Shown piece after piece: positions 1-6,596 of a stretch of 12,311 bases of DNA. The DNA is from Planctomycetota bacterium (GTDB lineage Bacteria > Planctomycetota > Phycisphaerae > FEN-1346 > JAACEH01): positions 1 through 12,311 of the forward strand of contig JAFGPY010000213.1 of NCBI GenBank assembly GCA_016935955.1, in the 5' to 3' direction. The first letter of the stretch is position 1, and each line of letters begins with the position of its first letter. A program made the position numbers and the translations under genes. The notes under the pieces are model-generated. The model saw nothing but the letters and a program-made list of their open reading frames with translations. It was not told the origin of the DNA and made no database searches.

Positions 1-10
1 CGTCGTCTGC

Positions 11-47
11 CCATCTGCATCTCCTTTCACCAGAGGTCCGCAGATGG
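11..47. repeat. 8-bp inverted repeat upstream of the PEP-CTERM gene
   Basis: CCATCTGC at 11-18 and GCAGATGG at 40-47 are perfect reverse complements separated by 21 bases. The element lies about 50 bases before the PEP-CTERM start. No T-run follows on the plus strand, so it does not look like a terminator. It could be an operator or a leader structure. A smaller CAAAA/TTTTG pair (55-59 and 67-71) lies between it and the ribosome-binding site. The left part of this region is cut by the window edge, so no promoter could be assigned. Confidence 0.35.
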
Positions 48-97
48 TTATCGGCAAAACGAGGGCTTTTGAGATAGTTTCTAAGGGGGTCCAGCGC

Positions 98-799
98 ATG
101 AAGGTTTCTGCTATAGCGATTGTGGTCGTGGCGGCCTTTCTGGCCGCAGGCACAGCCAATCTTGAGGCGGCGGTCTGGAACTTGGCCGCAGACTGGAGCG
201 ACACGGCGAATCCCAACGGTGTGTGGTCGTTGAAGAAGAATGCCACGAATCTGTTCACGACGAATCTGCCCGACTACTATGGCGACGGGTCCAACCAGGC
301 GGCCTGGGCAGACGAGCCGTTCGGCTGGAATGCCCATGTGCCTTTCTGGATGCTGGACAATGAGGACGGTACGGTTCAGGTCCACGGGGCCGAACTCGAC
401 CGCACCGGGTCGGACTACACCGCTGCATGCTGGACGAGTCCCATTGCCGGCGACATCGTCATCAGCGGGTCGGTGTGGAACACTTGGATGAGCGGCCGCA
501 CCATGCAGTGGCAACTCCTGGTCAACGACGTAATCGTCAGCCAGGGTGAACTCTACGGCAACGGGGTGTACGATGACGACAACCCGTTCCTGCTGGGTGG
601 CGGCAGTGGCGGGGCGGCCGCACTGATGCAGACGGTCGGTGTCGGCGACACCGTGGAGCTCGGCCTGCGGTCAATCAGCCAGAGCGGGAACCTGGGGGAC
701 TGGGTGGGCGTGGACTTCCAGATCGTTCCCGAGCCCGCGACGATGGCTTTGCTGGGTCTTGGGGCTTTCGGCCTGGTGATGCGTCGGCGGAAGAAGTAA
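98..799 (+). CDS. PEP-CTERM sorting domain protein (exported, surface)
   Basis: The 233-aa product is a predicted exported protein that an exosortase would sort to the cell surface. Residues 1-25 form a signal peptide (K2, then a run rich in Ile, Val and Ala, ending around LEAA). The C-terminus has the full tripartite PEP-CTERM signal: VPEPAT at 210-215, a hydrophobic helix to about 228, then RRRKK. The first mature residues (W-N-L-A-A-D-W-S...NPNGVWS) and the DWVGVDFQIV stretch before the signal are typical of beta-sandwich PEP-CTERM proteins. The ATG at 98 is preferred over an in-frame ATG at 44 because AAGGGGG lies just upstream and because it places the signal peptide at the N-terminus. 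The ligand is unknown. Exosortase and exopolysaccharide genes are not in this window. An intrinsic terminator follows directly. Confidence 0.88.
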   Translation: MKVSAIAIVVVAAFLAAGTANLEAAVWNLAADWSDTANPNGVWSLKKNATNLFTTNLPDYYGDGSNQAAWADEPFGWNAHVPFWMLDNEDGTVQVHGAELDRTGSDYTAACWTSPIAGDIVISGSVWNTWMSGRTMQWQLLVNDVIVSQGELYGNGVYDDDNPFLLGGGSGGAAALMQTVGVGDTVELGLRSISQSGNLGDWVGVDFQIVPEPATMALLGLGAFGLVMRRRKK

Positions 800-828
800 T
801 CAGCGGATGACATCGTAATCGAGTGCAC

Positions 829-860
829 ACGGGCGGCCTGGACGGGTCGCCCGTTTCCTT
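829..860 (+). terminator. Rho-independent terminator after the PEP-CTERM gene
   Basis: ACGGGCGGCC (829-838) pairs with GGTCGCCCGT (845-854), giving a 10-bp stem with one G-U pair and a 6-base loop. TTTCCTT follows (854-860). It lies 30 bases past the PEP-CTERM stop and between convergent genes. The stem could also slow transcripts arriving from the dGTPase-like gene on the other strand, but there is no T-run on that side. Confidence 0.75.
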
Positions 861-892
861 GCGCCGGCGTGCGACCGCGATGATCGCGACCA

Positions 893-2044
893 TCACAACC
901 GTTCGAAGGGTTCAAAGAGCTTGCGGTACTCGTCTTGGGCGAAACGGTCGGTCATGCCGGCCACGTAGTCGCAGACGGCACGCTTGGTGCCGAACTCCGC
1001 GGCATACCCCTGGTACGTGGGCGGCAACTGGCGGACGTCTTTCTCGTAGGTCTCCAGCATGCGGGCCAGGAATCGCTGGGCCTTCAGGGTCATCCTCATG
1101 ACGCGGTGGTTGCGGTAAACGCGATCCATCAGGAACTGCTCAACCTGGCGAACCTTGGGCTCCAGGTCCTCGCTGATGCGTATGATCCTTCGCGGTGCGT
1201 TGCGCACGTTGTCCGGCGAGGCCGCGCGGCAAACCGCCAGCTCATCGCCGGCAACCGTCAGGGCATCGCGAACCAGCATCTCAATAAGCAGCTTGGCCAC
1301 GCGGCGCACTTTCTGGTCGAGCGTCAGGTCGTCGACGGCACGGGCGAAATCCTCCGCGGCCTGCTTGAACAGGTCGAGGCCGACGAGTTCCTCGGCGCGG
1401 ACCAGGCCCATGGCCAGTGAGTCGTCTAGATCGTGGCTGTCGTAGGCGATGCGGTCGGCAACCTCGACCACCTGGCCCTCCAGAGGTGGATGCACGCCAT
1501 CGAACTCCTCGTGACGTTGCGGCGAGTCGTGGACGGTGTGGTGCTTGGCGATGCTCTCGCGGACCTCGTACGACAGGTTCAGGCCGCGGAAGGCCGGGTA
1601 GGGATGCTCCAGGATGTCGACAACGCGCAGCCCGTGGCGATTGTGCTCGAAGCCGCCGCAATCCTTCATGAACTCGTTCAGCGCCGCTTCGCCGCTGTGG
1701 CCGAAGGGCGTGTGTCCGAGGTCGTGGCCCAGGGCGACGGCCTCGGACAGGTCCTCGTTGAGGTTCAGCGAGCGGGCCAGGGTGCGGGCGATCTGGGCCA
1801 CTTCGAGCGTGTGCGTCAGGCGGGTGCGGTAGTGGTCGCCCTCGTGGATGATGAAGACCTGCGTCTTGTACTCCAGCCGGCGGAACGCCGTGGAGTGAAT
1901 CACGCGGTCGCGATCCCTCTGGTAAACGGTGCGGAAGGCGTGCTCGGGTTCCTTGTGGGCTCGGCCGCGCGAACGGCCGCTACGGACGGCGTACGGGGCA
2001 AGCGATGCGTCTTCACGGGCCTCGATGTCCTGGCGCGTCAGCAT
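893..2044 (-). CDS. dgt: dGTPase-like deoxynucleotide triphosphohydrolase (HD domain)
   Basis: The 383-aa product is an HD-superfamily phosphohydrolase of the dNTP triphosphohydrolase type 2 group, which cleaves dNTPs to deoxynucleoside and triphosphate and so shapes dNTP pools. Near the N-terminus is the family block FRTVYQRDRDRVIHSTAFRRL (about 37-57). The metal-binding HD set is visible: H78 (RLTHTLEV), H107-D108 (ALGHDLGHTPFGH) and D197 (VVEVADRIAY). Length matches the usual 370-400 aa. The ATG overlaps the HIT gene stop (ATGCTGA, 7 bases) and has AGGAG 8 bases upstream inside the HIT gene, which indicates translational coupling. It is the last gene of the operon. The exact nucleotide preference cannot be read from sequence, so the symbol is by family only. 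Confidence 0.9.
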   Translation of the reverse strand: MLTRQDIEAREDASLAPYAVRSGRSRGRAHKEPEHAFRTVYQRDRDRVIHSTAFRRLEYKTQVFIIHEGDHYRTRLTHTLEVAQIARTLARSLNLNEDLSEAVALGHDLGHTPFGHSGEAALNEFMKDCGGFEHNRHGLRVVDILEHPYPAFRGLNLSYEVRESIAKHHTVHDSPQRHEEFDGVHPPLEGQVVEVADRIAYDSHDLDDSLAMGLVRAEELVGLDLFKQAAEDFARAVDDLTLDQKVRRVAKLLIEMLVRDALTVAGDELAVCRAASPDNVRNAPRRIIRISEDLEPKVRQVEQFLMDRVYRNHRVMRMTLKAQRFLARMLETYEKDVRQLPPTYQGYAAEFGTKRAVCDYVAGMTDRFAQDEYRKLFEPFERL

Positions 2045-2532
2045 GCCTGGCTCTCCTTCCGGGCCGCGACGAGCAATTCACGAAGATCCTCAAGGGCTTG
2101 CGGAATCACCTTTACGTCGGCCAGCACGGGCATGAAGTTGGTGTCGCCGTTCCAGCGCGGGACGATGTGCACGTGCAGGTGGCCCGGCAGGCCGGCCCCG
2201 GCGACCCGTCCGAAATTCATACCGACGTTGAAGCCGTCGGGACGCATGACCTTCTTGAGCAGTTGCATCGTCTCGTGGGTCACGCGCATCAGTTCCCCCT
2301 GTTCCTCGGGCGTCAGTTCTCCGAGGTCGGCCTTGTGGGCATTGGGGCAGACGAGCGTGTGGCCGTTGTTGTAGGGGAAGCGGTTGAGGACGACGAACGT
2401 GTTGCTGCGGCGGTCGATGATGAGATTGGCCGCATCGTCGTCGGCCTTAAAGGCGTCGCACAGGAAACAGCCGTCGGGACTGCTAAGTCCGGTGATGTAG
2501 GTCATTCGCCAGGGAGCCCAAAGGCGTTCCAT
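2038..2532 (-). CDS. HIT-family nucleotide hydrolase/phosphorylase (Ap4A-type)
   Basis: The 164-aa product is a histidine-triad protein. The catalytic motif H118-L-H120-V-H122 (GHLHVHIVPRW) is intact. The opening MERLWAPWRMTYI and the CFLC pair (C22, C25) are the signature of the branch that includes the mycobacterial Ap4A phosphorylase Rv2613c, so a diadenosine polyphosphate or nucleotidyl-phosphate substrate is likely. C22, C25 and a histidine such as H66 may bind structural zinc. The start has a strong site (AGGAGGTG) that overlaps the TAG stop of the preceding phosphodiesterase gene. Its last codons overlap the dGTPase-like gene by 7 bases. Together with its neighbours this suggests a nucleotide house-cleaning role. 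The precise substrate is an inference. Confidence 0.88.
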   Translation of the reverse strand: MERLWAPWRMTYITGLSSPDGCFLCDAFKADDDAANLIIDRRSNTFVVLNRFPYNNGHTLVCPNAHKADLGELTPEEQGELMRVTHETMQLLKKVMRPDGFNVGMNFGRVAGAGLPGHLHVHIVPRWNGDTNFMPVLADVKVIPQALEDLRELLVAARKESQAC

Positions 2533-2543
2533 TGCGGCACCTC

Positions 2544-3077
2544 CTAGTCAAGCGTCTCGATGTCGACCCGCACCTGTCCGTCCGCCAACTGCATCACGGC
2601 GAACGTGCGTCCGTAGCCGCGGGCATGCGTCGCGCTGCCGGGGTTGATGACCCAGGCCTGTCGCCCGTCACCCATCGCGACCTCCTGCACGTCGGGCCGG
2701 TGCGTGTGCCCGTGGACGATGGCCAGCGGCCGATCGTGGTCGCCCAGAAGGCGATCGACCAGGGCCTGCGGTCCGCCGGGGATCGAAGGCAACACATGCA
2801 GCACCAGGATCGCCCCGGCCGGGGTCTCGGCGACGTGGAATTCGGGCAGCGTGTCGATCAGCGAGCCGCGGTCCATGTTGCCCGTGACGGCGGCCACCTC
2901 GGGCCCGATGGCCTTGACGGCGGCCAAGCCGCTCTCGTCGCAGATGTCGCCGGCGTGCAGGATGAGGTCGCACGTCACGAGGCCGTCGATGAGCTTTCGC
3001 GGCAAGGCTGGCCGGTTGCGGACGATGTGCGTGTCGCTGAGCAGGCCGATTCGCAAGGGCCGCGTCCTCCCCGTCAT
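2544..3077 (-). CDS. YfcE/MJ0936-type metallophosphoesterase
   Basis: The 177-aa product is a calcineurin-like phosphoesterase of the small YfcE/MJ0936 group, a dinuclear-metal phosphodiesterase acting in the cytoplasm. The expected metal ligands appear in order: D15-T-H17 (LLSDTH), G43-D44 (LHAGD), G66-N67-M-D69, H94, and G123-H124-T-H126 (HGHTH), followed by NPGS at 145-148. One oddity is that H94 is followed by Val (LHVLP), where this family usually has His-Gly. The reading frame is open further upstream to 3209, but the start at 3077 is preferred because it makes the classic ATGA overlap with the FmdB stop and places the first beta-strand (RIGLLSDTH) at the N-terminus. The stop overlaps the ribosome-binding site of the HIT gene. 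The physiological substrate is unknown. Confidence 0.87.
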   Translation of the reverse strand: MTGRTRPLRIGLLSDTHIVRNRPALPRKLIDGLVTCDLILHAGDICDESGLAAVKAIGPEVAAVTGNMDRGSLIDTLPEFHVAETPAGAILVLHVLPSIPGGPQALVDRLLGDHDRPLAIVHGHTHRPDVQEVAMGDGRQAWVINPGSATHARGYGRTFAVMQLADGQVRVDIETLD

Positions 3078-3295
3078 CCGCCGCATCCGGTGCAACTGGA
3101 TCGGGTGCAACTGCCGCAGCCTCCGCCCGAAGCGCTTCGGCCGTCGGCCGAGGACGTGGCGAACGTGCTGAACTTCTTGTGGACGTTGCCGCTGCCGCAC
3201 TTGTCGCACGAGGGGCGCCGTCGCTCGCGAACGCTGCGGAAGAGTTCCTCAAAGTCGGCGCCGCAATCATCGCAATGGAACTCATAGATCGGCAT
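3074..3295 (-). CDS. FmdB-type zinc ribbon protein with a Cys-rich tail
   Basis: The 73-aa product begins MPIYEFHCDDCG, the hallmark of the FmdB/CxxC_CxxC_SSSS putative regulatory family. The zinc ribbon is C8-x2-C11 and C30-x2-C33. After a Ser-rich linker (42-55), a second cysteine set follows: C60-x2-C63-x4-C68-x2-C71, which could hold a second metal. The start has GAGGAA 7 bases upstream, and this site overlaps the stop of the mutase gene. The 3' end overlaps the phosphodiesterase start by 4 bases (ATGA). Proteins of this family are often annotated as transcription regulators, but direct evidence is thin. Position in the operon gives no further clue. It is too small for an enzyme, and a metal or redox sensor or a partner subunit is possible. 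Confidence 0.85.
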   Translation of the reverse strand: MPIYEFHCDDCGADFEELFRSVRERRRPSCDKCGSGNVHKKFSTFATSSADGRSASGGGCGSCTRSSCTGCGG

Positions 3296-3304
3296 GGCGG
3301 TTCC

Positions 3305-4654
3305 TCACTTCACCAGCCGGCCGGCCAGGGCTGCAACCTTGGCGAGCATGGCTTCGATCCAGGCAGCGTCCGTGGATTCACCGATCATGCGGTAGATCGG
3401 TTCGGTGTTGCTGGCCCGGACGTGAATCCACCCCTCGGGCCAATCCATCCGCACGCCGTCCTGCGTGTCGATGCGGGCTTCGGCGAACTCGCTCGGCAGG
3501 ACCTCCAGCAGTTTCTGAATGGCCTCGCGAGGGGCTTCGCTCTTGCGCTTGATCATCGTGTAGGCCGGCAACTCGGCGGCAATCTCGCTGAGCGGCTTGC
3601 CGCGAACGGCGATCAACTCCAGGATCAGCCCGATGCCGGCGAGCGAGTTGCGGATCGGGCAGATGCGCGGGTCGATGACGCCGCCGTTGCCTTCGCCGCC
3701 GATGACGCACCCTTCGGCCACCATCTTGTCGGCCACGTGGACCTCGCCGACCGGCGTGCGGTGGCAGACCTGCCCGTGCCTGGCGGCCGCATCGTCGATC
3801 ATGCGACTGGTGGAGAGGTTAGCGGCCACGGGACCAGCCTGTTGCTCCAGGCGGTACATGGCGGCAAGGGCCAGAGTGTATTCCTCGCTGATGAACCGGC
3901 CGCGCTCGTCGATCAGGGCCAGGCGGTCGGCGTCAGGATCCTGGACGAGGCCGATGTCGGCGCCGACGGCCCGGACGGTCTCGCAGGTCCGCTTGAGGTT
4001 CTCGACGATGGGTTCCGGCGGATGCTCGAAGAGGCCGTCGGGCTGACCGCCGATGACGGTCACCTCGCAACCGAGTTCGCTGAGCAGTTGCGGCGTGACA
4101 ATGGCGCCGGCTCCGTGGCATGCATCGAGCACGACCTTCAGCCTGCGGCCAGCGACGGCTTGGCGGTTGGTGACCGTCAGAACGCGGGCCATGTGCCGCG
4201 AATGGACTGTGTCGTCATGCTTCAACTGCCGAAAACCGTCGCTGCCGACGTACTTGAAGCGGCCGGACTGCCAGATGTCCTTCAGGCGGGCACCCTGATC
4301 GGCGGCCAGGTCGATGCCGTCAGCGCGGAAGAACTTGATGCCGTTCCAAGGCTTGGGATTGTGGCTGGCCGTGACCATGACGCCGCCATCGGCCTGCAGC
4401 TCGTCGATCATGACAGTGACGCCCGGCGTGGTGGCGATGCCCAGGTCGATGACCTCACATCCCGTGAAGAGCAATCCGGAGGCCACGGCGGCGGCGACGG
4501 CCCGTCCGCTGGTGCGGCTGTCGCGGCCCAGAACGATGCGTCCCGGTCCGATGAGCGTGCCGAATGCCGCGGCGAATCTGGCCGCAACGTCCGGAGTCAT
4601 CGTTTCACCGACAATGCCGCGAATGCCACTGACACTGACCATCAGTTCTGCCAT
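3305..4654 (-). CDS. glmM: Phosphoglucosamine mutase / phosphomannomutase family enzyme
   Basis: The 449-aa product is an alpha-D-phosphohexomutase. All four active-site elements are present: catalytic Ser97 in TASHNP (95-100), the Mg-binding loop D239-P-D241-A-D243-R, the sugar-binding loop GGEGNGG (319-325), and the phosphate-binding RASNTEP (413-419). The GGEGNGG loop and length of about 450 aa are closest to the archaeal-type GlmM/ManB group, so glucosamine-6-P to glucosamine-1-P (for UDP-GlcNAc) is the best guess, with phosphomannose or phosphoglucose as alternatives. The symbol is tentative. The start at 4654 is chosen over upstream in-frame starts because GGAGGAG lies 7 bases upstream and MAELMVSVSGIRG is the family N-terminus. 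It leads the five-gene operon and has a promoter candidate about 50 bases upstream. Confidence 0.9.
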   Translation of the reverse strand: MAELMVSVSGIRGIVGETMTPDVAARFAAAFGTLIGPGRIVLGRDSRTSGRAVAAAVASGLLFTGCEVIDLGIATTPGVTVMIDELQADGGVMVTASHNPKPWNGIKFFRADGIDLAADQGARLKDIWQSGRFKYVGSDGFRQLKHDDTVHSRHMARVLTVTNRQAVAGRRLKVVLDACHGAGAIVTPQLLSELGCEVTVIGGQPDGLFEHPPEPIVENLKRTCETVRAVGADIGLVQDPDADRLALIDERGRFISEEYTLALAAMYRLEQQAGPVAANLSTSRMIDDAAARHGQVCHRTPVGEVHVADKMVAEGCVIGGEGNGGVIDPRICPIRNSLAGIGLILELIAVRGKPLSEIAAELPAYTMIKRKSEAPREAIQKLLEVLPSEFAEARIDTQDGVRMDWPEGWIHVRASNTEPIYRMIGESTDAAWIEAMLAKVAALAGRLVK

Positions 4655-4705
4655 GTACGGACTCCTCCAAGACGGCAAGCACGTCGAGCGGCATGAAACC
4701 GCACC

Positions 4706-4734
4706 ATTCTGACACAGCGCGGGCATGTGGTCAA
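4706..4734 (-). promoter_or_regulatory. Sigma70-like promoter for the glmM-dgt operon
   Basis: Read on the minus strand, TTGACC (4734-4729) is followed after exactly 17 bases by CAGAAT (4711-4706). This matches TTGACA/TATAAT at 5/6 and 4/6. Transcription would start near 4699, giving a leader of about 45 bases before the mutase ATG at 4654. No other good start signal lies between dnaA and this operon. Confidence 0.55.
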
Positions 4735-4770
4735 GCTCGTGTTGGGAAACGAGTTGGCGCCCGGATGTTG

Positions 4771-4807
4771 ACGGGCAGGGGGGCAAGGGGGCGGTGGCCC
4801 GTACGGG
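4771..4807 (-). other. C-rich dnaA trailer with a 10-bp palindrome
   Basis: Just past the dnaA stop, the transcribed strand begins with the palindrome CCCGTACGGG (4798-4807), followed by a very C-rich, G-poor stretch (4795-4771, seen as G-runs on the plus strand). No hairpin with a T-run was found, apart from a weak CTCGT/ACGAG pair (4736-4740 and 4749-4753). A C-rich unstructured trailer is what a Rho loading site looks like, so Rho-dependent termination of dnaA is a possibility. This is inference only. Confidence 0.25.
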
Positions 4808-4810
4808 AGC

Positions 4811-6241
4811 TTAGCGGCGCAGGCGGTCTTCCAGGGCCTCGATGACTTCCGAGACCGTCATCTGCCGCTTCACGGTTCCGTCGTCGACCGTGACGGATTC
4901 GCCGGCGTCGGCCATCTGTTGCGTACGGTTGCAGGCGGCCATGACCGTGGTGTGATTCTTGCCGCCCATCATGCGGCCGATGTCGGGAAAACTGAGCGTC
5001 GTCAGGCGTCGGGCCAGGAACATGGCCATCTGTCGCGGCAGCGTGACGGTTCGCGTGCGGCGGCGGCCGACGATGTCGGTTGCCGGCACGTTGAAGAACT
5101 TCGATACGCAATCGACGATGGTCTCGACGCTCAAGGCGGTCTGGCCGGCGCGGATCAGGCCCGAGAGGGCCTCGCGGGCCAGGTCGAGCGACACGGGCTT
5201 GTGGTCGAGCGTCGAGTAGGCGAGCACGCGGACCAAGGCGCCTTCCAACTCGCGGACGCTGCCAGTGACGTACGTGGCGACGAATTCGAGGACCTCGTCG
5301 GGTAGCACCTGTCCCGTCTGGCGGGCCTTGGTGCGGAGAATGCCGATCCTGGTGGCCCGGTCGGGCGGGTGCAGGTGGGCGACCATCCCCGAGACGAAGC
5401 GGCTGATCAGGTTGTCCTTGATGCAGGTCAGCAGCTTGGGGTGGCAGTCCGAGGCCATGACGACCTGCCGGCTCGACACGTCGAACGCATTGAACGTGTG
5501 CAGGAACTCTTCCTGCGTGGCCTGTTTGTTGGCCAGGAAATGGATGTCATCGATCACCAGGACGTCCAGATTGCGGAACCGGTGCCTGAAAGCGTCCAGG
5601 CTGCGGGTCTTTAGAGCCATGATGTAACGGTTGGTGAACTCCTCGGCCGTGATGTAGAGGACGCGGGCCCGCTGCACGGTCCGTTGGACCTCGTGCACGA
5701 TGCCTTGGAGGAGATGCGTCTTGCCCAGGCCGCAGGGCCCGTGGATGAACAACGGGTTGAACGATCGTCCGGGCCTTGTGGCGACCTCGCGTGCGGCGGC
5801 ATAGGCCACGCGATTGCAGTCGCCGACCACGAAGCGGTCGAGGGTCATCAGCGGCTGATTGCCGTCGTGGGCCTCGTCCGGCCTTGCGGCATCTGCTGTG
5901 GGTTGTTGCCTGCCGGGGGACCGAGCGGGCTGCTGCTCCAGAAACGCATCGTCCTGGGCGATCTGTTCCTGGCGGCGCTGGCGGAACAGTTGCGGGTCGA
6001 TGATGAAACGCACCGCGACGTCGGTTCCCGCCGCCTTGGCGGCAATGCCGCCCAGCAACTTGGCGAAACGCGCTTCCAGATACTCCGAGACAAACAGGTT
6101 CGGCACGCCGACCTTTAGTTCGCGGTCTTCCATCACGAACTGCGTGGCGTTTCGGAACCAGACGTTGAAGCTCGTGGCTCCGACGTGTTGCTCGACTTGA
6201 CACAGAATGTCGGCGACGAGTTGCTGCTGGACCTCGGTCAC
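4811..6241 (-). CDS. dnaA: Chromosomal replication initiator protein DnaA
   Basis: The 476-aa product is DnaA, the AAA+ ATPase that binds DnaA boxes and opens oriC. Numbering from a GTG start at 6241: domain I is about 1-90 (VQQQLVADILCQV...FNVWF), then a Gln/Arg-rich linker. The AAA+ core has Walker A GPCGLGKTH (168-176), Walker B LVIDDIHF (228-235), box VII Arg281 (NLISRF) and the sensor II region with Arg330 (GSVRELEGAL). The DNA-binding helix-turn-helix signature is KNHTTVMA (428-435). Three starts are open. GTG 6241 has GGGAG 6 bases upstream and gives an N-terminus aligned with E. coli DnaA. ATG 6277 lacks a site and lies in a hairpin. GTG 6310 also lacks one. dnaN is not adjacent, and the downstream gene has its own promoter. 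Function is certain; the start is less so. Confidence 0.95.
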   Translation of the reverse strand: MTEVQQQLVADILCQVEQHVGATSFNVWFRNATQFVMEDRELKVGVPNLFVSEYLEARFAKLLGGIAAKAAGTDVAVRFIIDPQLFRQRRQEQIAQDDAFLEQQPARSPGRQQPTADAARPDEAHDGNQPLMTLDRFVVGDCNRVAYAAAREVATRPGRSFNPLFIHGPCGLGKTHLLQGIVHEVQRTVQRARVLYITAEEFTNRYIMALKTRSLDAFRHRFRNLDVLVIDDIHFLANKQATQEEFLHTFNAFDVSSRQVVMASDCHPKLLTCIKDNLISRFVSGMVAHLHPPDRATRIGILRTKARQTGQVLPDEVLEFVATYVTGSVRELEGALVRVLAYSTLDHKPVSLDLAREALSGLIRAGQTALSVETIVDCVSKFFNVPATDIVGRRRTRTVTLPRQMAMFLARRLTTLSFPDIGRMMGGKNHTTVMAACNRTQQMADAGESVTVDDGTVKRQMTVSEVIEALEDRLRR

Positions 6242-6268
6242 GGCGATCTCCCGAGTCTTCGATCCCCC

Positions 6269-6291
6269 CTGAGACATGGATCGTGTCTCAG
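6269..6291 (-). promoter_or_regulatory. 8-bp hairpin in the dnaA leader, over an alternative start
   Basis: CTGAGACA (6291-6284 on the minus strand) and TGTCTCAG (6276-6269) are perfect complements around a 7-base loop, and a run of six G follows. The ATG at 6277-6275 is partly inside the hairpin, while the GTG at 6241 with its GGGAG site is free of it. In DNA it could equally be a dimeric operator. It supports the shorter dnaA reading frame. Confidence 0.5.
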
Positions 6292-6390
6292 ACAGGCTTA
6301 TGATGGTCACGACGGCACAGTCACAGAGCGGCCTGGCTGATCGAGTTGCTCTCGCTACGGCAACGCATCACATGTAAGTGGCACGCTAGT

Positions 6391-6419
6391 GATATACAGC
6401 GCCGCGAAAGGAGGTTCAA
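6391..6419 (-). promoter_or_regulatory. Sigma70-like promoter candidate for dnaA
   Basis: Read on the minus strand, TTGAAC (6419-6414) and TATATC (6396-6391) are separated by 17 bases. Each matches consensus at 4/6. Transcription would start near 6384, giving a leader of about 140 bases to the GTG start. The pair ATCAC (6367-6371) and GTGAT (6389-6393) flanks the expected start point and overlaps the -10 element. Confidence 0.4.
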
Positions 6420-6596
6420 CAGCAAAAAAAGAGTGAAGAGATGACCACCTTGTCGGTTACCAAGGAACCTCTCATCGCAGAACCGTTTAGCGGGGCGCGA
6501 GGCTCCGGAAAAAAATCTTTTCCCCAGCGAACTGCCGTACTGTGGACAGTGTGTGTGTAACTGGCCGTCGCGGTTTGCGCCGAGTTCGCAGTGCGG

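Larger units (their letters stand above)
6242..6596. other. dnaA upstream gap: leader, promoter and possible origin-like sites
   Basis: This is the longest non-coding stretch, about 355 bases between the acetyltransferase stop and the chosen dnaA start. It contains a dnaA promoter candidate, a leader hairpin, and an A-rich run (6423-6430). The sequence GGAAAA...TTTTCC (6507-6523) sits beside three 7-of-9 matches to the DnaA box TTATCCACA: TTTTCCCCA (6518-6526, plus strand), CTGTCCACA (6549-6541, minus) and TTACACACA (6560-6552, minus). A perfect AAAGGAGGT (6407-6415) has no start codon at a useful distance. GAGGTTC (6411-6417) and GAACCTC (6465-6471) form an inverted repeat. No convincing gene lies here. 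Confidence 0.35.

Noticed and set aside
1433..2374. 313-codon plus-strand open frame opposite the dGTPase-like and HIT genes
   Set aside because: It is antisense to two motif-complete genes and spans their overlap. The product looks like reversed coding sequence.
3179..4696. 505-codon plus-strand open frame opposite the mutase gene
   Set aside because: It lies antisense to a gene with all four active-site motifs. Long shadow frames are expected in GC-rich DNA, and its product has no recognisable domain or ribosome-binding site.
4771..4796. G-run tract considered as a four-run G-quadruplex
   Set aside because: Only three separate runs of three or more G are present, so a standard three-layer quadruplex would need an extra run. 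The C-rich transcript reading was kept as a weak Rho-site idea instead.
6441..6560. 39-codon plus-strand small frame (MTTLSVTKEPL...) in the dnaA upstream gap
   Set aside because: There is no ribosome-binding site at a good distance; the AAAGGAGGT upstream is about 25 bases away. Composition is unremarkable, and it covers the putative DnaA-box area.
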